Part shown: positions 33,547 through 42,981 of the stretch, piece after piece
Position numbering within the stretch: position 1 is the stretch's first letter
Layout of the letters: each line of letters starts with the position of its first letter
NCBI GenBank assembly: GCA_964594635.1
Contig: CAZQMV010000001.1
Location: 372,001 to 436,000, forward strand
DNA: 64,000 bases
From: Berkiella sp964594635
Lineage (GTDB): Bacteria > Pseudomonadota > Gammaproteobacteria > Berkiellales > Berkiellaceae
Reading direction: 5' to 3'
Program-made: the position numbers and the translations under genes
The notes under the pieces: generated by a model
Databases searched by the model: none
The model's input: the letters and a program-made list of their open reading frames with translations, nothing else
What the model was told of the DNA's origin: nothing

Positions 33547-34832
33547 AATTTTATCCAGCGCTCATAAACAGATTTACCTACAAACGGTGCTTGCGTCACT
33601 TTTGAAATCCGCAATAATTGATTGTATTTTGCGGTTCTATCACTACGGCAAGGTGCGCCTGTTTTAATTTGACCAGCATTCAACCCGACTGCTAAATCAG
33701 CAATAAAGGTATCTTCAGTTTCACCAGAGCGATGAGAAACAATGGCATTGTAATGCGCATTTCTGGCAATTTGCATGGCTTCTAATGTTTCGGTTAACGT
33801 GCCAATCTGATTCACTTTAACCAAAATCGCATTCGCTAATTTCGCATCGATCCCTTCTTTGAAGATGTTGGGATTAGTTACAAAGAGATCATCGCCCACT
33901 AATTGAATACGCGAACCCAATTGTTCGGTCATTCTTGCCCAGCCATCCCAATCTTTTTCATCGAGCGCATCTTCAATGGATAAAATAGGATATTTATCAA
34001 CCCAAGAAGCTAAAACATCGATAAACTGTTGTGAGGTTAATGATTTATTCTCAGAAGCTAAATGGTATTGGCCTTCTTTGTAAAATTCACTGGCTGCCAC
34101 ATCTAAACCTAAGTAAACATCTTTACCCGGTGTTAAACCGACTTTTTGTATCGCGGTCATGATCATTTCTAACGCCGCTTCGTTGGAAGGTAAATCAGGA
34201 GCAAAGCCACCTTCGTCACCCACATTGGTATTTAAGCCTTTTGCTTTTAAAACCGCTTTTAAGCTGTGATAAATTTCCACACCATAACGCATCGCTTCTT
34301 CAAAAGAAGGCGCTCCACACGGTAATACCATAAATTCTTGAATATCAACACTGTTATCCGCGTGTGCACCACCATTTAAAATGTTCAACATCGGCACCGG
34401 TAATGAAATCGATGTTTTCGCCATTTCAGAAAGATAGTGAAACAAAGGAAATCCTTTTGCACTCGCAGCCGCATGTGCGGTTGCTAATGACACAGCCAAC
34501 ATCGCATTCGCACCTAATTTTTCTTTATTCGGTGTGCCATCAAGGGCAATCATGATGTCATCAATTTCTTTTTGGTTAAAAGCATCTTTGTCGGTTAAGG
34601 CAGGCAGAATGTTATCTTCAATATTCTGGATAGCCTTTAATACACCTTTGCCCATATAACGACTGGCATCTTTGTCGCGAAGTTCTAATGCTTCACGCGA
34701 GCCGGTTGATGCACCACTGGGTACGCATGAACGGCCAAAATGTCCGGTATCAAGCAATACACCCACTTCAACGGTGGGGTAACCTCGTGAATCTAAAATT
34801 TCTCTTGCTGCAATTTGCTTAATCACTGGCAT
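33543..34832 (-). CDS. eno: Enolase
   Basis: A 429-residue enolase, full length. The Mg-binding residues are in SIEDALDEKDW and LVGDDLFVTNP, and the catalytic Lys in ILVKVNQIGTL. The family end SHRSGETEDTFIADLAVG is present. It converts 2-phosphoglycerate to PEP. PEP is used with arabinose-5-phosphate by KdsA, encoded next door. The gene is spaced 13 bases from kdsA. Confidence 0.98.
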   Translation of the reverse strand: MPVIKQIAAREILDSRGYPTVEVGVLLDTGHFGRSCVPSGASTGSREALELRDKDASRYMGKGVLKAIQNIEDNILPALTDKDAFNQKEIDDIMIALDGTPNKEKLGANAMLAVSLATAHAAASAKGFPLFHYLSEMAKTSISLPVPMLNILNGGAHADNSVDIQEFMVLPCGAPSFEEAMRYGVEIYHSLKAVLKAKGLNTNVGDEGGFAPDLPSNEAALEMIMTAIQKVGLTPGKDVYLGLDVAASEFYKEGQYHLASENKSLTSQQFIDVLASWVDKYPILSIEDALDEKDWDGWARMTEQLGSRIQLVGDDLFVTNPNIFKEGIDAKLANAILVKVNQIGTLTETLEAMQIARNAHYNAIVSHRSGETEDTFIADLAVGLNAGQIKTGAPCRSDRTAKYNQLLRISKVTQAPFVGKSVYERWIKL

Positions 34833-34845
34833 ACATCACACCTTC

Positions 34846-35667
34846 TTATAATAAAGTCTGCTTTTTAACCGCCATATCAATTTCGATAATGGTGATTAAT
34901 AATTGTTCCATTTTGTCTAAAGGCCATGCGTTTGGACCATCGCTTAATGCTTTATCCGGATCAGGGTGGGTTTCCATGAAAATCCCAGCAATACCCGCCG
35001 CAACCGCAGCCCTGGCAAGCGTTGGCACAAATTCTCGTTGTCCACCGGATGAACTCCCCTGTCCTCCTGGCAACTGTACCGAATGCGTCGCATCATAAAC
35101 CACAGGACACTGTGTTTGACGCATAATCGCGAGCGATCGCATATCAGAAACTAAATTGTTATAACCAAAAGAAGCCCCACGTTCGCATACCATAATGGCA
35201 TCATTACCCACCGCTTTGGCTTTTGCGACCACATGTTGCATGTCCCAAGGCGCTAAAAATTGCCCCTTTTTAATATTAATGGGACGCATGGTTTTAGCGA
35301 CATTTTGAATGAAATTGGTTTGACGACACAAAAAGGCAGGCGTTTGTAACACATCAACAACCGCTGCTACTTCGTTCAAGGGCGTATCTTCATGAACATC
35401 GGTTAATACCGGTACGCCAATGGTGTTTTTAACTTTTTCCAGGATCTTTAAGCCCTCATTCACCCCTAAGCCACGAAAGCTTTCGTGAGATGAACGATTG
35501 GCTTTATCGAATGACGATTTATAAATAAAAGAAATGCCGAGCTTATCGGTAATCGCTTTTAACATACCCGCTGTTTCTAAAGCCATTACTTCGCTTTCAA
35601 TAACGCAAGGACCTGCAATCAGAAATAAGGGTTTATTTAACCCTACTTCAAAATGACATAATTTCAC
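34846..35667 (-). CDS. kdsA: 3-deoxy-8-phosphooctulonate (Kdo-8-P) synthase
   Basis: A 273-residue KdsA that joins PEP and arabinose-5-phosphate for lipopolysaccharide core synthesis. Seen: FLIAGPCVIESE at the start, YKSSFDKANRSS, and CRQTNFIQNVAKT; late, TQCPVVYDATHSVQLPGGQG and FMETHPDPDKALSDG. The Cys in FLCRQTNF sits as expected. The start overlaps pyrG by four bases. Confidence 0.97.
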   Translation of the reverse strand: MKLCHFEVGLNKPLFLIAGPCVIESEVMALETAGMLKAITDKLGISFIYKSSFDKANRSSHESFRGLGVNEGLKILEKVKNTIGVPVLTDVHEDTPLNEVAAVVDVLQTPAFLCRQTNFIQNVAKTMRPINIKKGQFLAPWDMQHVVAKAKAVGNDAIMVCERGASFGYNNLVSDMRSLAIMRQTQCPVVYDATHSVQLPGGQGSSSGGQREFVPTLARAAVAAGIAGIFMETHPDPDKALSDGPNAWPLDKMEQLLITIIEIDMAVKKQTLL

Positions 35668-37328
35668 GCATCAACTCCTTCAAGCACTCTTACTTTTTTT
35701 TTTGCATGGTAAGTGTTTGCTGCTTGTATAAAATGAATAAATAAGGGATGGCCACTTCGTGGCGTCGAAGTAAACTCAGGATGGAACTGACAGCCAACAA
35801 ACCAAGGATGATCAGGCAATTCAATCATTTCAACTAACGAACCATCCACTGAACGCCCACTGACAACTAACCCTGCTTTTTGCAACTCGGGTAATAATTC
35901 ATTATTCACCTCATAGCGGTGGCGATGGCGTTCAACAATAGCGCTTTCTTCATAACTTAATGCCGCTTTCGTTCCTGGAACCAATTGACAGGTTTGTGCC
36001 CCAAGACGCATGGTGCCACCTAAATCCGACTTTTCGTTACGGAATTCTTTATTACCCTCTTTAGTGGTCCATTCTGTTATCAAAGCCACCACAGGATACG
36101 GCGTATTTTGATCAAATTCAGTGCTATTGGCATCAGACATGCCCGCTTCATGACGCGCAAATTCAATTAAAGCCGTTTGCATGCCAAGACAGATCCCAAG
36201 AAAGGGAATTTGCTTTTCTCTAGCGTATTTGGCTGCTTCAATTTTACCTTCAATACCCCGTGTACCAAAGCCACCGGGGATCAAAATAGCATCTAAGCCT
36301 TCTAATAAAGCCACACCTTTTCTTTCTAATTCTTCTGATTCGATATAAACAATTTTCACCCGAGTATAAGTATGAATACCGGCATGGATCAAAGCTTCAT
36401 TGAGTGATTTATAGGCATCAACCAAATTCACATACTTACCAATCAATCCCACACGGACTTCTGTTTTAGGATGATTTTGCTTCTCTACCACTTCATCCCA
36501 ATCGCTTAAATCTGCATCTGGAGCTGTTAAGCCTAATTTTTCAATTACGATTTGATCGAGATGTTGGCGATGTAATATTTGGGGGATCTCATAGATGGAT
36601 TTGAGATCAACTGAGGTAATGACGGCTTTTTCTTCAACATTGGTAAACAACGCAATTTTAGCGCGTTCAGATTGTGGCAAATCTTTTTCACAACGACAAA
36701 TCAGAATGTCAGGTTGAATACCAATTGAACGCAATTCTTTAACAGAATGCTGTGTCGGTTTGGTTTTGATTTCGCCCGCAGCCGGTAAATAAGGAACCAA
36801 GGTTAAATGAATAAACAACGCATGCTGTGCGCCCACTTCAACCCGTAATTGACGAATGGCTTCCAAAAAAGGCAATGATTCAATATCACCGACGGTACCA
36901 CCAATTTCAACCATGGCAATGTCTGCGCCGTTGGCTGCTTTTTTGATGCGCGATTTGATTTCATCGGTAATATGCGGGATCACTTGCACCGTCGCGCCAA
37001 GATAATCGCCACGACGCTCTTTTTGGATCACTTCGGCATAAATACTGCCTGTTGTGACATTGCTTTTACGTGACATGGTTCTGTGCACGAAACGTTCATA
37101 ATGCCCCAGATCTAAATCTGTTTCTGCACCATCTTGTGTGACAAAAACTTCACCATGTTGAAAGGGACTCATTGTTCCCGGATCGACATTGATATAAGGG
37201 TCTAATTTGAGGAGGGTAACTGAAAGACCCCGTGATTCAAGGATAGAAGCTAAAGAAGCAGCGGCAATGCCTTTCCCCAACGAGGAAACCACGCCACCAG
37301 TAACGAATATAAAGCGAGTCATGCGCAA
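35664..37328 (-). CDS. pyrG: CTP synthase
   Basis: A 554-residue CTP synthase. N-terminal synthase: FVTGGVVSSLGKGIAAASLA (P-loop-like), DPYINVDPGTMSPF and HGEVFVTQDGAETDLDLGHYER. C-terminal class I glutamine amidotransferase: PFLGICLGMQ with the nucleophile Cys, and HPEFTSTPR with the His-Glu pair. It makes CTP from UTP for IspD, CdsA and nucleic acids. A start at the second Met (37322) is equally possible. Confidence 0.97.
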   Translation of the reverse strand: MRMTRFIFVTGGVVSSLGKGIAAASLASILESRGLSVTLLKLDPYINVDPGTMSPFQHGEVFVTQDGAETDLDLGHYERFVHRTMSRKSNVTTGSIYAEVIQKERRGDYLGATVQVIPHITDEIKSRIKKAANGADIAMVEIGGTVGDIESLPFLEAIRQLRVEVGAQHALFIHLTLVPYLPAAGEIKTKPTQHSVKELRSIGIQPDILICRCEKDLPQSERAKIALFTNVEEKAVITSVDLKSIYEIPQILHRQHLDQIVIEKLGLTAPDADLSDWDEVVEKQNHPKTEVRVGLIGKYVNLVDAYKSLNEALIHAGIHTYTRVKIVYIESEELERKGVALLEGLDAILIPGGFGTRGIEGKIEAAKYAREKQIPFLGICLGMQTALIEFARHEAGMSDANSTEFDQNTPYPVVALITEWTTKEGNKEFRNEKSDLGGTMRLGAQTCQLVPGTKAALSYEESAIVERHRHRYEVNNELLPELQKAGLVVSGRSVDGSLVEMIELPDHPWFVGCQFHPEFTSTPRSGHPLFIHFIQAANTYHAKKKVRVLEGVDA

Positions 37329-37437
37329 CCTTCATTATTGATTTAAATATATCAGTGATTTCTGACCTATAGACGGGAGGGTATTCTAGCAGGTTTAGTC
37401 CAAATAACCAAGGCATAACAAAGTTACCAAACTTATA

Positions 37438-38793
37438 TTAATCAACTGTTTCAATAACCCAACCAAGCTCATTGGCTGTATTCACTTGCCAACCGTCACA
37501 CACCATGTTTTTTCCAATACAGACAAGCGCTTCACCCTGATAAAAAAGAGGTAACTGTTGGCGTTGCCAAAAAGGGATTTTGCGATCTTGTAAAACCTTC
37601 TTCAGCGAACGGCTCATTTTCTCTCCCAGCAGACGGCATCGCTCGCCGCCTTGGCGTACCTTCACGATAAGCTTCGCATTCCCATTAGCTAAGCGTAACC
37701 CTTGACCTGCGGTAAGCGTCGCTTGCCATCTTTTGCCAGCCCACAGTAGAGGCTGCGATAAATCCCATACGGTTGTTTCTGGAACGCGCATGGCTAGGCT
37801 CTCTTCCCAATACAGTTTATTTTGATAACGGTATAAGGTGATATTACCAAAAGAGAAACTGACTTTGGCATCGATTTTGGCATCCAGCGCTTGCTGCAAG
37901 ATAGTATTCAAAATCTTCGTTGAAGGACTGCGGATCTGATGGTGTTGTAACCAAGCTCTTAAGATAGCCATTTGTTTAGGAGAAGAAAAAGCTTTTAAAG
38001 CCGTTAAATCCAGGTTGCCCTCTGCTAAACAAGCGCTAAAATCAACCGCAATATACTCCTCTAACAGTTGCTGCATTGCCCCAATATGTTCAGCACTTCT
38101 GGCGACACACCTTGTCAATCCTGGAAAATAAGACTGCAATGAGGAAAGTACGTCAAGTCGTAGAAAATTTCGCGCAAAACGGGGATCTTGATTTGAAGGA
38201 TCTTCAATCCAAGTTAAACCATGCATCTTGGCATACTCGGCAATCACTTGGCGCGAAACGCTTAATAGGGGTCTTGCTAACTTCCCCTGCCCCAATCTCA
38301 TCAACGGTGCCATCGCACAAAGCCCCTTGGGACCGGCCCCTCGCATTAATTGCAGCAAGACTGTCTCAGCTTGATCGTCTTCGCTATGCGCCGTCAGTAA
38401 ATACTCGTTAGTTTTTAACAGTGCTTTAAAGGCATTGTAGCGGCCATTACGCGCGACTTCCTCAACACTTTGACCTGGAAGTGGCGTTAATGCTAATCGC
38501 ACTACTTGGCAGTTTATTTGATATAAGGCAGAAATATCCTCACAGTGCTTTGCCCAGTCGCAGGCTTGTGGATGTAGACCATGATGAATATGGAACACAC
38601 GCAGCGTTAAAGCCGTATAGCGTGCTCGTAGCGATTGCAAAGCATGTAATAGAACGGCGGAATCTCGCCCCCCGCTAAAAGCGACCGCCAATTGAAGCTC
38701 GGCAAGGGGCACTTGTAAACTGTCTAGCCAAGTAGCAAGCGTTTCTTGAACGTTACTTTTCACCCATCGCCATCCAGCGCTTATAACGTTCAT
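37438..38793 (-). CDS. tilS: tRNA(Ile)-lysidine synthase
   Basis: A 451-residue TilS that modifies C34 of tRNA-Ile(CAU) to lysidine with ATP and lysine, so AUA codons are read as isoleucine. The PP-loop is FSGGRDSAVLL, followed by HHGLHPQACDWA. The C-terminal half (substrate-binding and TilS-C domains) is present. The ATG at 38793 overlaps accA by 41 bases; a GTG at 38763 overlapping by 11 would give 441 residues and fits the usual N-terminus better. Confidence 0.93.
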   Translation of the reverse strand: MNVISAGWRWVKSNVQETLATWLDSLQVPLAELQLAVAFSGGRDSAVLLHALQSLRARYTALTLRVFHIHHGLHPQACDWAKHCEDISALYQINCQVVRLALTPLPGQSVEEVARNGRYNAFKALLKTNEYLLTAHSEDDQAETVLLQLMRGAGPKGLCAMAPLMRLGQGKLARPLLSVSRQVIAEYAKMHGLTWIEDPSNQDPRFARNFLRLDVLSSLQSYFPGLTRCVARSAEHIGAMQQLLEEYIAVDFSACLAEGNLDLTALKAFSSPKQMAILRAWLQHHQIRSPSTKILNTILQQALDAKIDAKVSFSFGNITLYRYQNKLYWEESLAMRVPETTVWDLSQPLLWAGKRWQATLTAGQGLRLANGNAKLIVKVRQGGERCRLLGEKMSRSLKKVLQDRKIPFWQRQQLPLFYQGEALVCIGKNMVCDGWQVNTANELGWVIETVD

Positions 38794-39703
38794 CTACGAG
38801 ACGATCTTTAGGAATTTTCTTGACGAGACGTAAATGATTTAGCAAATGGGTTTTGAGAATATTGGCCATTCTTTCGACATCACGATGCGCACCACCTAAA
38901 GGCTCAGGGATAATAGAATCGATTAATCCCAGGGCTAAAAGCCTGTCAGCGGTGATCCCCATGATTTCTGCCGCATCGGGGGCTTTCTCTGCACTCTTCC
39001 ACAAAATCGTGGCGCAGCCTTCTGGTGAGATGGTTGCATAATAACTGTACTGTAACATCAATACCCGATCGGCAACGGCCATCCCTAAAGCACCACCAGA
39101 ACAACCCTCGCCAATGATGACGGAAATAATGGGAGATTCTAGTCTCGCCATTTCGAATAAGTTACGAGCAATGGCTTCACTTTGACCACGCGCTTCAGCG
39201 TCAATACCAGGATAAGCGCCTGGTGTATCAATTAAGGTGATGACGGGTAATGAAAATTTCTCTGCTAATTCCATCAGGCGTTTCGCTCTGCGATAGCCTT
39301 CAGGATGCAACATACCAAAATTACGACGAAGCTTTTCTTTGGTATCTCGGCCTTTTTGCTGACCAATCACCATCACCGGATCGTTCCCTAAACGAGCGAT
39401 ACCACCAATAACGGCCTGGTCATCGGCAAAAGTGCGATCGCCATGCAGTTCTTCGAATTCGGTAAAAATGCGGTTGATATAATCCAGGGAATAAGGGCGA
39501 AGCGGATGACGTGCCAGCTGGGTAATTTGCCACGCCGTTAAGTTGCGAAATACCGACTCTGTTAAATCACGACTTTTAGCTTTGAGCCGCTCAATTTCTT
39601 CGCCAATATTAACTTCACTATCTGAGCCAACTAACCTAAGCTCTTCAATTTTGACTTCTAGTTCAGCAATGGGTTGCTCAAACTCAAGGTAATTAGGATT
39701 CAT
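38753..39703 (-). CDS. accA: Acetyl-CoA carboxylase carboxyltransferase subunit alpha
   Basis: A 316-residue AccA that, with AccD, transfers carboxyl from biotin to acetyl-CoA to start fatty acid synthesis. Family blocks: QLARHPLRPYSLDYI, FEELHGDRTFADD, MVIGQQKGRDTKEK, NFGMLHPEGYRRA, DTPGAYPGIDAEARGQSEAIARN and GEGCSGGALGMAVAD. In related bacteria accA follows dnaE; here 6.9 kb of accessory DNA lies between them. Confidence 0.97.
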   Translation of the reverse strand: MNPNYLEFEQPIAELEVKIEELRLVGSDSEVNIGEEIERLKAKSRDLTESVFRNLTAWQITQLARHPLRPYSLDYINRIFTEFEELHGDRTFADDQAVIGGIARLGNDPVMVIGQQKGRDTKEKLRRNFGMLHPEGYRRAKRLMELAEKFSLPVITLIDTPGAYPGIDAEARGQSEAIARNLFEMARLESPIISVIIGEGCSGGALGMAVADRVLMLQYSYYATISPEGCATILWKSAEKAPDAAEIMGITADRLLALGLIDSIIPEPLGGAHRDVERMANILKTHLLNHLRLVKKIPKDRLVDERYKRWMAMGEK

Positions 39704-40011
39704 GAGGTGCTGACTTACCTTTTATGGCTGTATCTATTATCATGTTCACCAGCCTTAACGATGGCTGATTCTCCTTCAATCCTGCAAGGCGCGCATTTTA
39801 GCACTCTGGCAGCAAGCCAACCAATCAATTTTAAACTTTTTTAAAGATTTTTAAAAAAATTATTTAAAGCCTTGTAATTACGTCGTTATATTGTCATATT
39901 TGATTTAATGAATGCGGTACTGACTTGCTATTCATTTGTTTTTATGAGTGTTTAGCAAGCAACGTGTTCAGCGTTAGTACTAACTTAACTCACATTTAGG
40001 AGTGTTTCTAA
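39704..40011. promoter_or_regulatory. Divergent regulatory region between accA and bufA
   Basis: A 308-base AT-rich gap between accA (minus) and the metallopeptide gene (plus). The region before 40012 has a good ribosome site, TAGGAGTG at 39996-40003. CTGACT and TATGAG with 17-base spacing (near 39924 and 39947) are a weak sigma70-like pair. No clear metal-regulator operator was seen, although such cassettes are often under an ECF sigma. Confidence 0.4.
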
Positions 40012-40266
40012 ATGAAACGGACGTCTAAAACAGCTCTCGCATTAGCCGCTGCTGCCGCAGCATTATTCGCAACTGGTTGTTCCACCATGTGTGGTGATTC
40101 ACATGAAGCTCTTGTAAAATGCGCTGGTTCCAACGCATGCAAAGGCTCAAGTGAATGCGCAACCCCAGACAACTCTTGCAAAGCTCGTAACTCTTGCAAA
40201 GCTGCTGGTTGGTCATACATGACCAAAGGCGAATGCACAACCGCTGGCGGTTCAGTTGTTGACTAA
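40012..40266 (+). CDS. bufA: Bufferin-type precursor peptide (BufA2-like)
   Basis: An 84-residue cysteine-rich peptide. The signal peptide spans residues 1-22 and ends ALFATGC, a possible though not ideal lipobox. The remainder has Cys at 23, 27, 37, 43, 49, 56, 62 and 75, with the repeated pattern C-x-x-x-N-x-C-K-(G/A): CAGSNACKGSSEC and NSCKARNSCKAAGW. It precedes a DUF692 (MNIO) enzyme and a DUF2063 protein, the BufB and BufC pair. In known bufferins MNIO enzymes convert cysteines to thiooxazole-type metal-binding groups, and the peptide sequesters copper in the periplasm. Metal specificity here is inferred. Confidence 0.83.
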   Translation: MKRTSKTALALAAAAAALFATGCSTMCGDSHEALVKCAGSNACKGSSECATPDNSCKARNSCKAAGWSYMTKGECTTAGGSVVD

Positions 40267-40291
40267 GTAGTCACACTAATCGTTTAGTTTT

Positions 40292-40332
40292 CTAAGGCAG
40301 GAAGCCTAGGATGTTTTGGTTTTCTGCCCTAG
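40292..40332 (+). terminator. Possible attenuator between bufA and bufB
   Basis: CTAAGGCAG and CTGCCCTAG form a nine-base stem with one mismatch and a 23-base loop, followed by TCATTTT. It could reduce read-through from bufA into bufB, so that more precursor is made than enzyme, as is usual for peptide-modification operons. Confidence 0.35.
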
Positions 40333-40365
40333 TCATTTTACCCCCATCAATGCGAAGCCTTCTGA

Positions 40366-41226
40366 ATGAGCAGTAAACCCACTACTTCAAAACACGCTTT
40401 TCCTAATTTAGGTTTTGGCTTAGGCCTTCGAACCGATCACTACGCAGAAATTATTGAAACCAAACCCAATGCTATCGATTGGTTTGAAATTCTAACTGAA
40501 AATTATTTAGTCCCTGGCGGCAAGCCACTTTATTACCTTGATCAGGTTAAAGAACAGTATCCATTAGTGATGCATGGCGTTTCAATGTCATTGGGAAGCA
40601 CTCAACCTTTAGATTGGGACTATCTCAAACAGGTCAAAGCGCTTGCTAAACGTGTCAATGCCAAATGGCTATCGGATCATGTTTGCTGGACAGGTGTGCA
40701 CAACACTAACATGCACGATCTACTGCCATTGCCTTATACCGAAGAATGTATTGCGCATTTGGTGTCTCGTATTAAACAGGTACAAGATTTTCTTGAGCAG
40801 CCCATGCTGATCGAGAACGTTTCCAGTTATCTCACCTATTCTCATTCAGCAATGACCGAATGGGAGTTTTTAAGTGAAATAACCGAACGAGCTGATTGCT
40901 ATTTATTACTCGATGTTAACAATATTTATGTGAGTGCTTTTAACCATCAATTTGATCCGATGGATTATTTAAAGGGCATTCCACTTCACCGACCGAAACA
41001 GATACATTTAGCTGGCCATTCTAACAATGGCGATCATATTATTGATACGCACGATGCGGCAGTGATCGATCCCGTCTGGAAGCTCTACGCCAGCGCTTTA
41101 GATCGCTTTGGTTTCATCCCCACCATGATTGAACGGGATGACCATATTCCGCCGCTTAGCGAGCTTATCAAAGAATTAGAACAAGCCAAACATATCGCGC
41201 GCGACTTAACCCCTGTGAGTGCTTAA
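40366..41226 (+). CDS. bufB: MNIO (DUF692) family peptide-modifying oxidase
   Basis: A 286-residue DUF692 TIM-barrel protein of the multinuclear non-heme iron oxidase family. Metal ligands fall in the expected blocks: MHGVSMS (His70), SDHVCW (Asp104, His105), LIENVSSY (Glu150), LLDVNNIYVSA (Asp183), IHLAGHS (His214, His218), DTHDAAV (Asp227, His229) and MIERDDHIPP (Glu256). The start LGFGLGLRTDHY is also typical. It would modify cysteine residues of the peptide at 40012. Confidence 0.93.
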   Translation: MSSKPTTSKHAFPNLGFGLGLRTDHYAEIIETKPNAIDWFEILTENYLVPGGKPLYYLDQVKEQYPLVMHGVSMSLGSTQPLDWDYLKQVKALAKRVNAKWLSDHVCWTGVHNTNMHDLLPLPYTEECIAHLVSRIKQVQDFLEQPMLIENVSSYLTYSHSAMTEWEFLSEITERADCYLLLDVNNIYVSAFNHQFDPMDYLKGIPLHRPKQIHLAGHSNNGDHIIDTHDAAVIDPVWKLYASALDRFGFIPTMIERDDHIPPLSELIKELEQAKHIARDLTPVSA

Positions 41227-41229
41227 CCC

Positions 41230-42000
41230 ATGAACCTCATCAATCTGCAAGATGTTTTCCAACAGTATTTAATGCAAGGTGAACAAACCGCCATTAAACC
41301 CATGATTGCGGATGATAAAAGATTCAGCGCTGATCGACGATTAAAAGTTTATTACGATGGTTATCGCATTCGCTTATGTGAAATTCTCAAGTTAGATTTT
41401 CCAAAAACTTATTACCTGATGGGTGATGAACATTTTGATGAAGCTTTCGACCTTTATCTTAAAAAGCACCCTTCGCAGCATTTTTCAGTACGCTACTTTG
41501 GGCAGCACTTTGTTAACTTTTTACGAAATGTTGCGCCCTATAAAGATTACCCTGCATTAGCCGAAATGGCAGAATTTGAATGGTCGGTTTCATTTACCAT
41601 TGATGCTGTTGACGCACCCATTGTGAACGTGGCGGCTTTTCAAGCGATTTCGCCAGAAGATTGGCCCGATTTAACCTTTTCCTTACACCCTTCTGTGACC
41701 AGCTGTCAGTTCGCATTTAATACGCCGCAACTGTGGCAATTAATCGACAATGAAGAAGAAATCGGTCCACCTGAAAAACAAAGCTCTTCAGTGCGATGGA
41801 TCTTCTGGCGTAAAGGCATTAAAAGTTATTTTAGATCATGTAATAACGCACAAGATAAAATGTTACAAGGCGTATTACAGCGGCAATCGTTTGGCGATTT
41901 ATGTGAAAGTCTGTTACCGATGCTGCCAGAAAATGAGATACCCGGTTTTGTCGCGCAAACGCTTTATCAGTGGGTGCAAGATGAAATGATTTCATCTTGA
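41230..42000 (+). CDS. bufC: DUF2063 partner of the MNIO enzyme
   Basis: A 256-residue protein with the DUF2063 N-terminal domain (residues about 8-105: FSADRRLKVYYDGYRIRLCEIL, then DFPKTYYLMGDEHF). In buf and hvf cassettes such proteins bind the MNIO enzyme and guide the precursor. The domain is often called DNA-binding in databases, but its role is protein recognition. It starts four bases after bufB, so the two are coupled. Confidence 0.9.
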   Translation: MNLINLQDVFQQYLMQGEQTAIKPMIADDKRFSADRRLKVYYDGYRIRLCEILKLDFPKTYYLMGDEHFDEAFDLYLKKHPSQHFSVRYFGQHFVNFLRNVAPYKDYPALAEMAEFEWSVSFTIDAVDAPIVNVAAFQAISPEDWPDLTFSLHPSVTSCQFAFNTPQLWQLIDNEEEIGPPEKQSSSVRWIFWRKGIKSYFRSCNNAQDKMLQGVLQRQSFGDLCESLLPMLPENEIPGFVAQTLYQWVQDEMISS

Positions 42001-42037
42001 TCACAAAAATCCAAGCTAGACAGTGCAATCGCCCTGC

Positions 42038-42274
42038 CTAGCATAATCTAACAGCCTCTTCAGAAAGGTCAGGCTTTCTTTGCGAAGCAAGCACTGCGGC
42101 TTTTGTGGTGGAAGAATAATTACCCGCTTTTAAAATGCTTTCTCTCAAATTATCCGGCAGGCTTTGGAGCTGATTGCTATTAAGGTTAAGCCATTGAAGC
42201 ACCGCCAGCTGCCCGATTTCCTGAGGTAGCCTTCGGAATCGTATTATTTCGTTAATAACATTAATATCGAGCAC
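42038..42274 (-). pseudogene. Leucine-rich-repeat protein remnant
   Basis: A short open frame of 78 residues (GTG start) with one full leucine-rich repeat (EIGQLAVLQWLNLNSNQLQSLPDNL) and part of another (RRLPQ). The frame stays open for about 50 bases upstream before a stop, giving more protein-like sequence (IVPLDYFDYYKKVL). The repeat block is far too short for a solenoid, so this is probably the tail of a decayed LRR protein. Some intact small LRR proteins exist, so it is not certain. Confidence 0.55.
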
Positions 42275-42357
42275 TTTTTTATAATAGTCAAAATAATCAA
42301 GTGGTACTATTTCTGATCGATCTCAGTGATCATGTGCCAGCATTTTACCAGAACTGG

Positions 42358-42981
42358 CTAATCTCTTCTGCCACCTTTTAGCCAACGGATTTTTTGATTA
42401 ATCACCAGTGTATTTTTATCAGCGCTGGTTGCTATTGATTGGCTTGTTTGTGTTGGCTTTTCGGTTTTTTGTTCTTTCGTCACTTGTGCTGATGGCTGCA
42501 TTATTGACGCTTCGGCTTTAGAAGGTGTTTCATTTGCACCTTCAGCTAATGAAACTGTGATCTTTCCTTTTGTTCCTTTTTGATCACTGCTGCCATTGAT
42601 CGCATAGTAAGCATACTCCCCTGCTTTGATCGGCGAAAAAAGCCACTGGACTTTCGCATTGGCTGGCACATCAATATTGTCTTGCGACACACTGGCAGCC
42701 CCTTGCATATAGTGGGTCAGCACGCCTTGGGCAAATTCACCAAAATAAAAGCTTGTACCATGAGGGTTGTCATTATTGATAACAATAAGGTAATCCTCCC
42801 CCGTGGTTAATTGCAAAGGTGGCGTGTCATTAACGCTTAAATCAATCAGTGTAGGACTCACTGCTTGCACGCAAGTGCAAACAGCAAGAATCATGCAGGT
42901 GGCAATAACTAACTTAGCTGCTTGACAGAACTTTATGCAGCAATGTAGCAGCAAAGGTGGCGTAAACTGGCACTTTAACAT
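42358..42981 (-). CDS. Secreted cupredoxin-like protein, unknown
   Basis: A secreted protein whose start is uncertain; ATG at 42981 would give 207 residues with a signal peptide ending near CTCVQAVS, and ATG at 42894 a shorter form. The body is a beta-rich domain of about 100 residues (LTTGEDYLIVINNDNPHGTSF, QWLFSPIKAGEYAYYAING) that resembles a cupredoxin-like fold. A full set of copper ligands is not seen. The C-terminal 65 residues are Ser/Thr/Lys-rich. The upstream part overlaps the 3' end of brnQ. Its closeness to the bufferin genes suggests, but does not show, a copper link. Confidence 0.6.
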   Translation of the reverse strand: MLKCQFTPPLLLHCCIKFCQAAKLVIATCMILAVCTCVQAVSPTLIDLSVNDTPPLQLTTGEDYLIVINNDNPHGTSFYFGEFAQGVLTHYMQGAASVSQDNIDVPANAKVQWLFSPIKAGEYAYYAINGSSDQKGTKGKITVSLAEGANETPSKAEASIMQPSAQVTKEQKTEKPTQTSQSIATSADKNTLVINQKIRWLKGGRRD

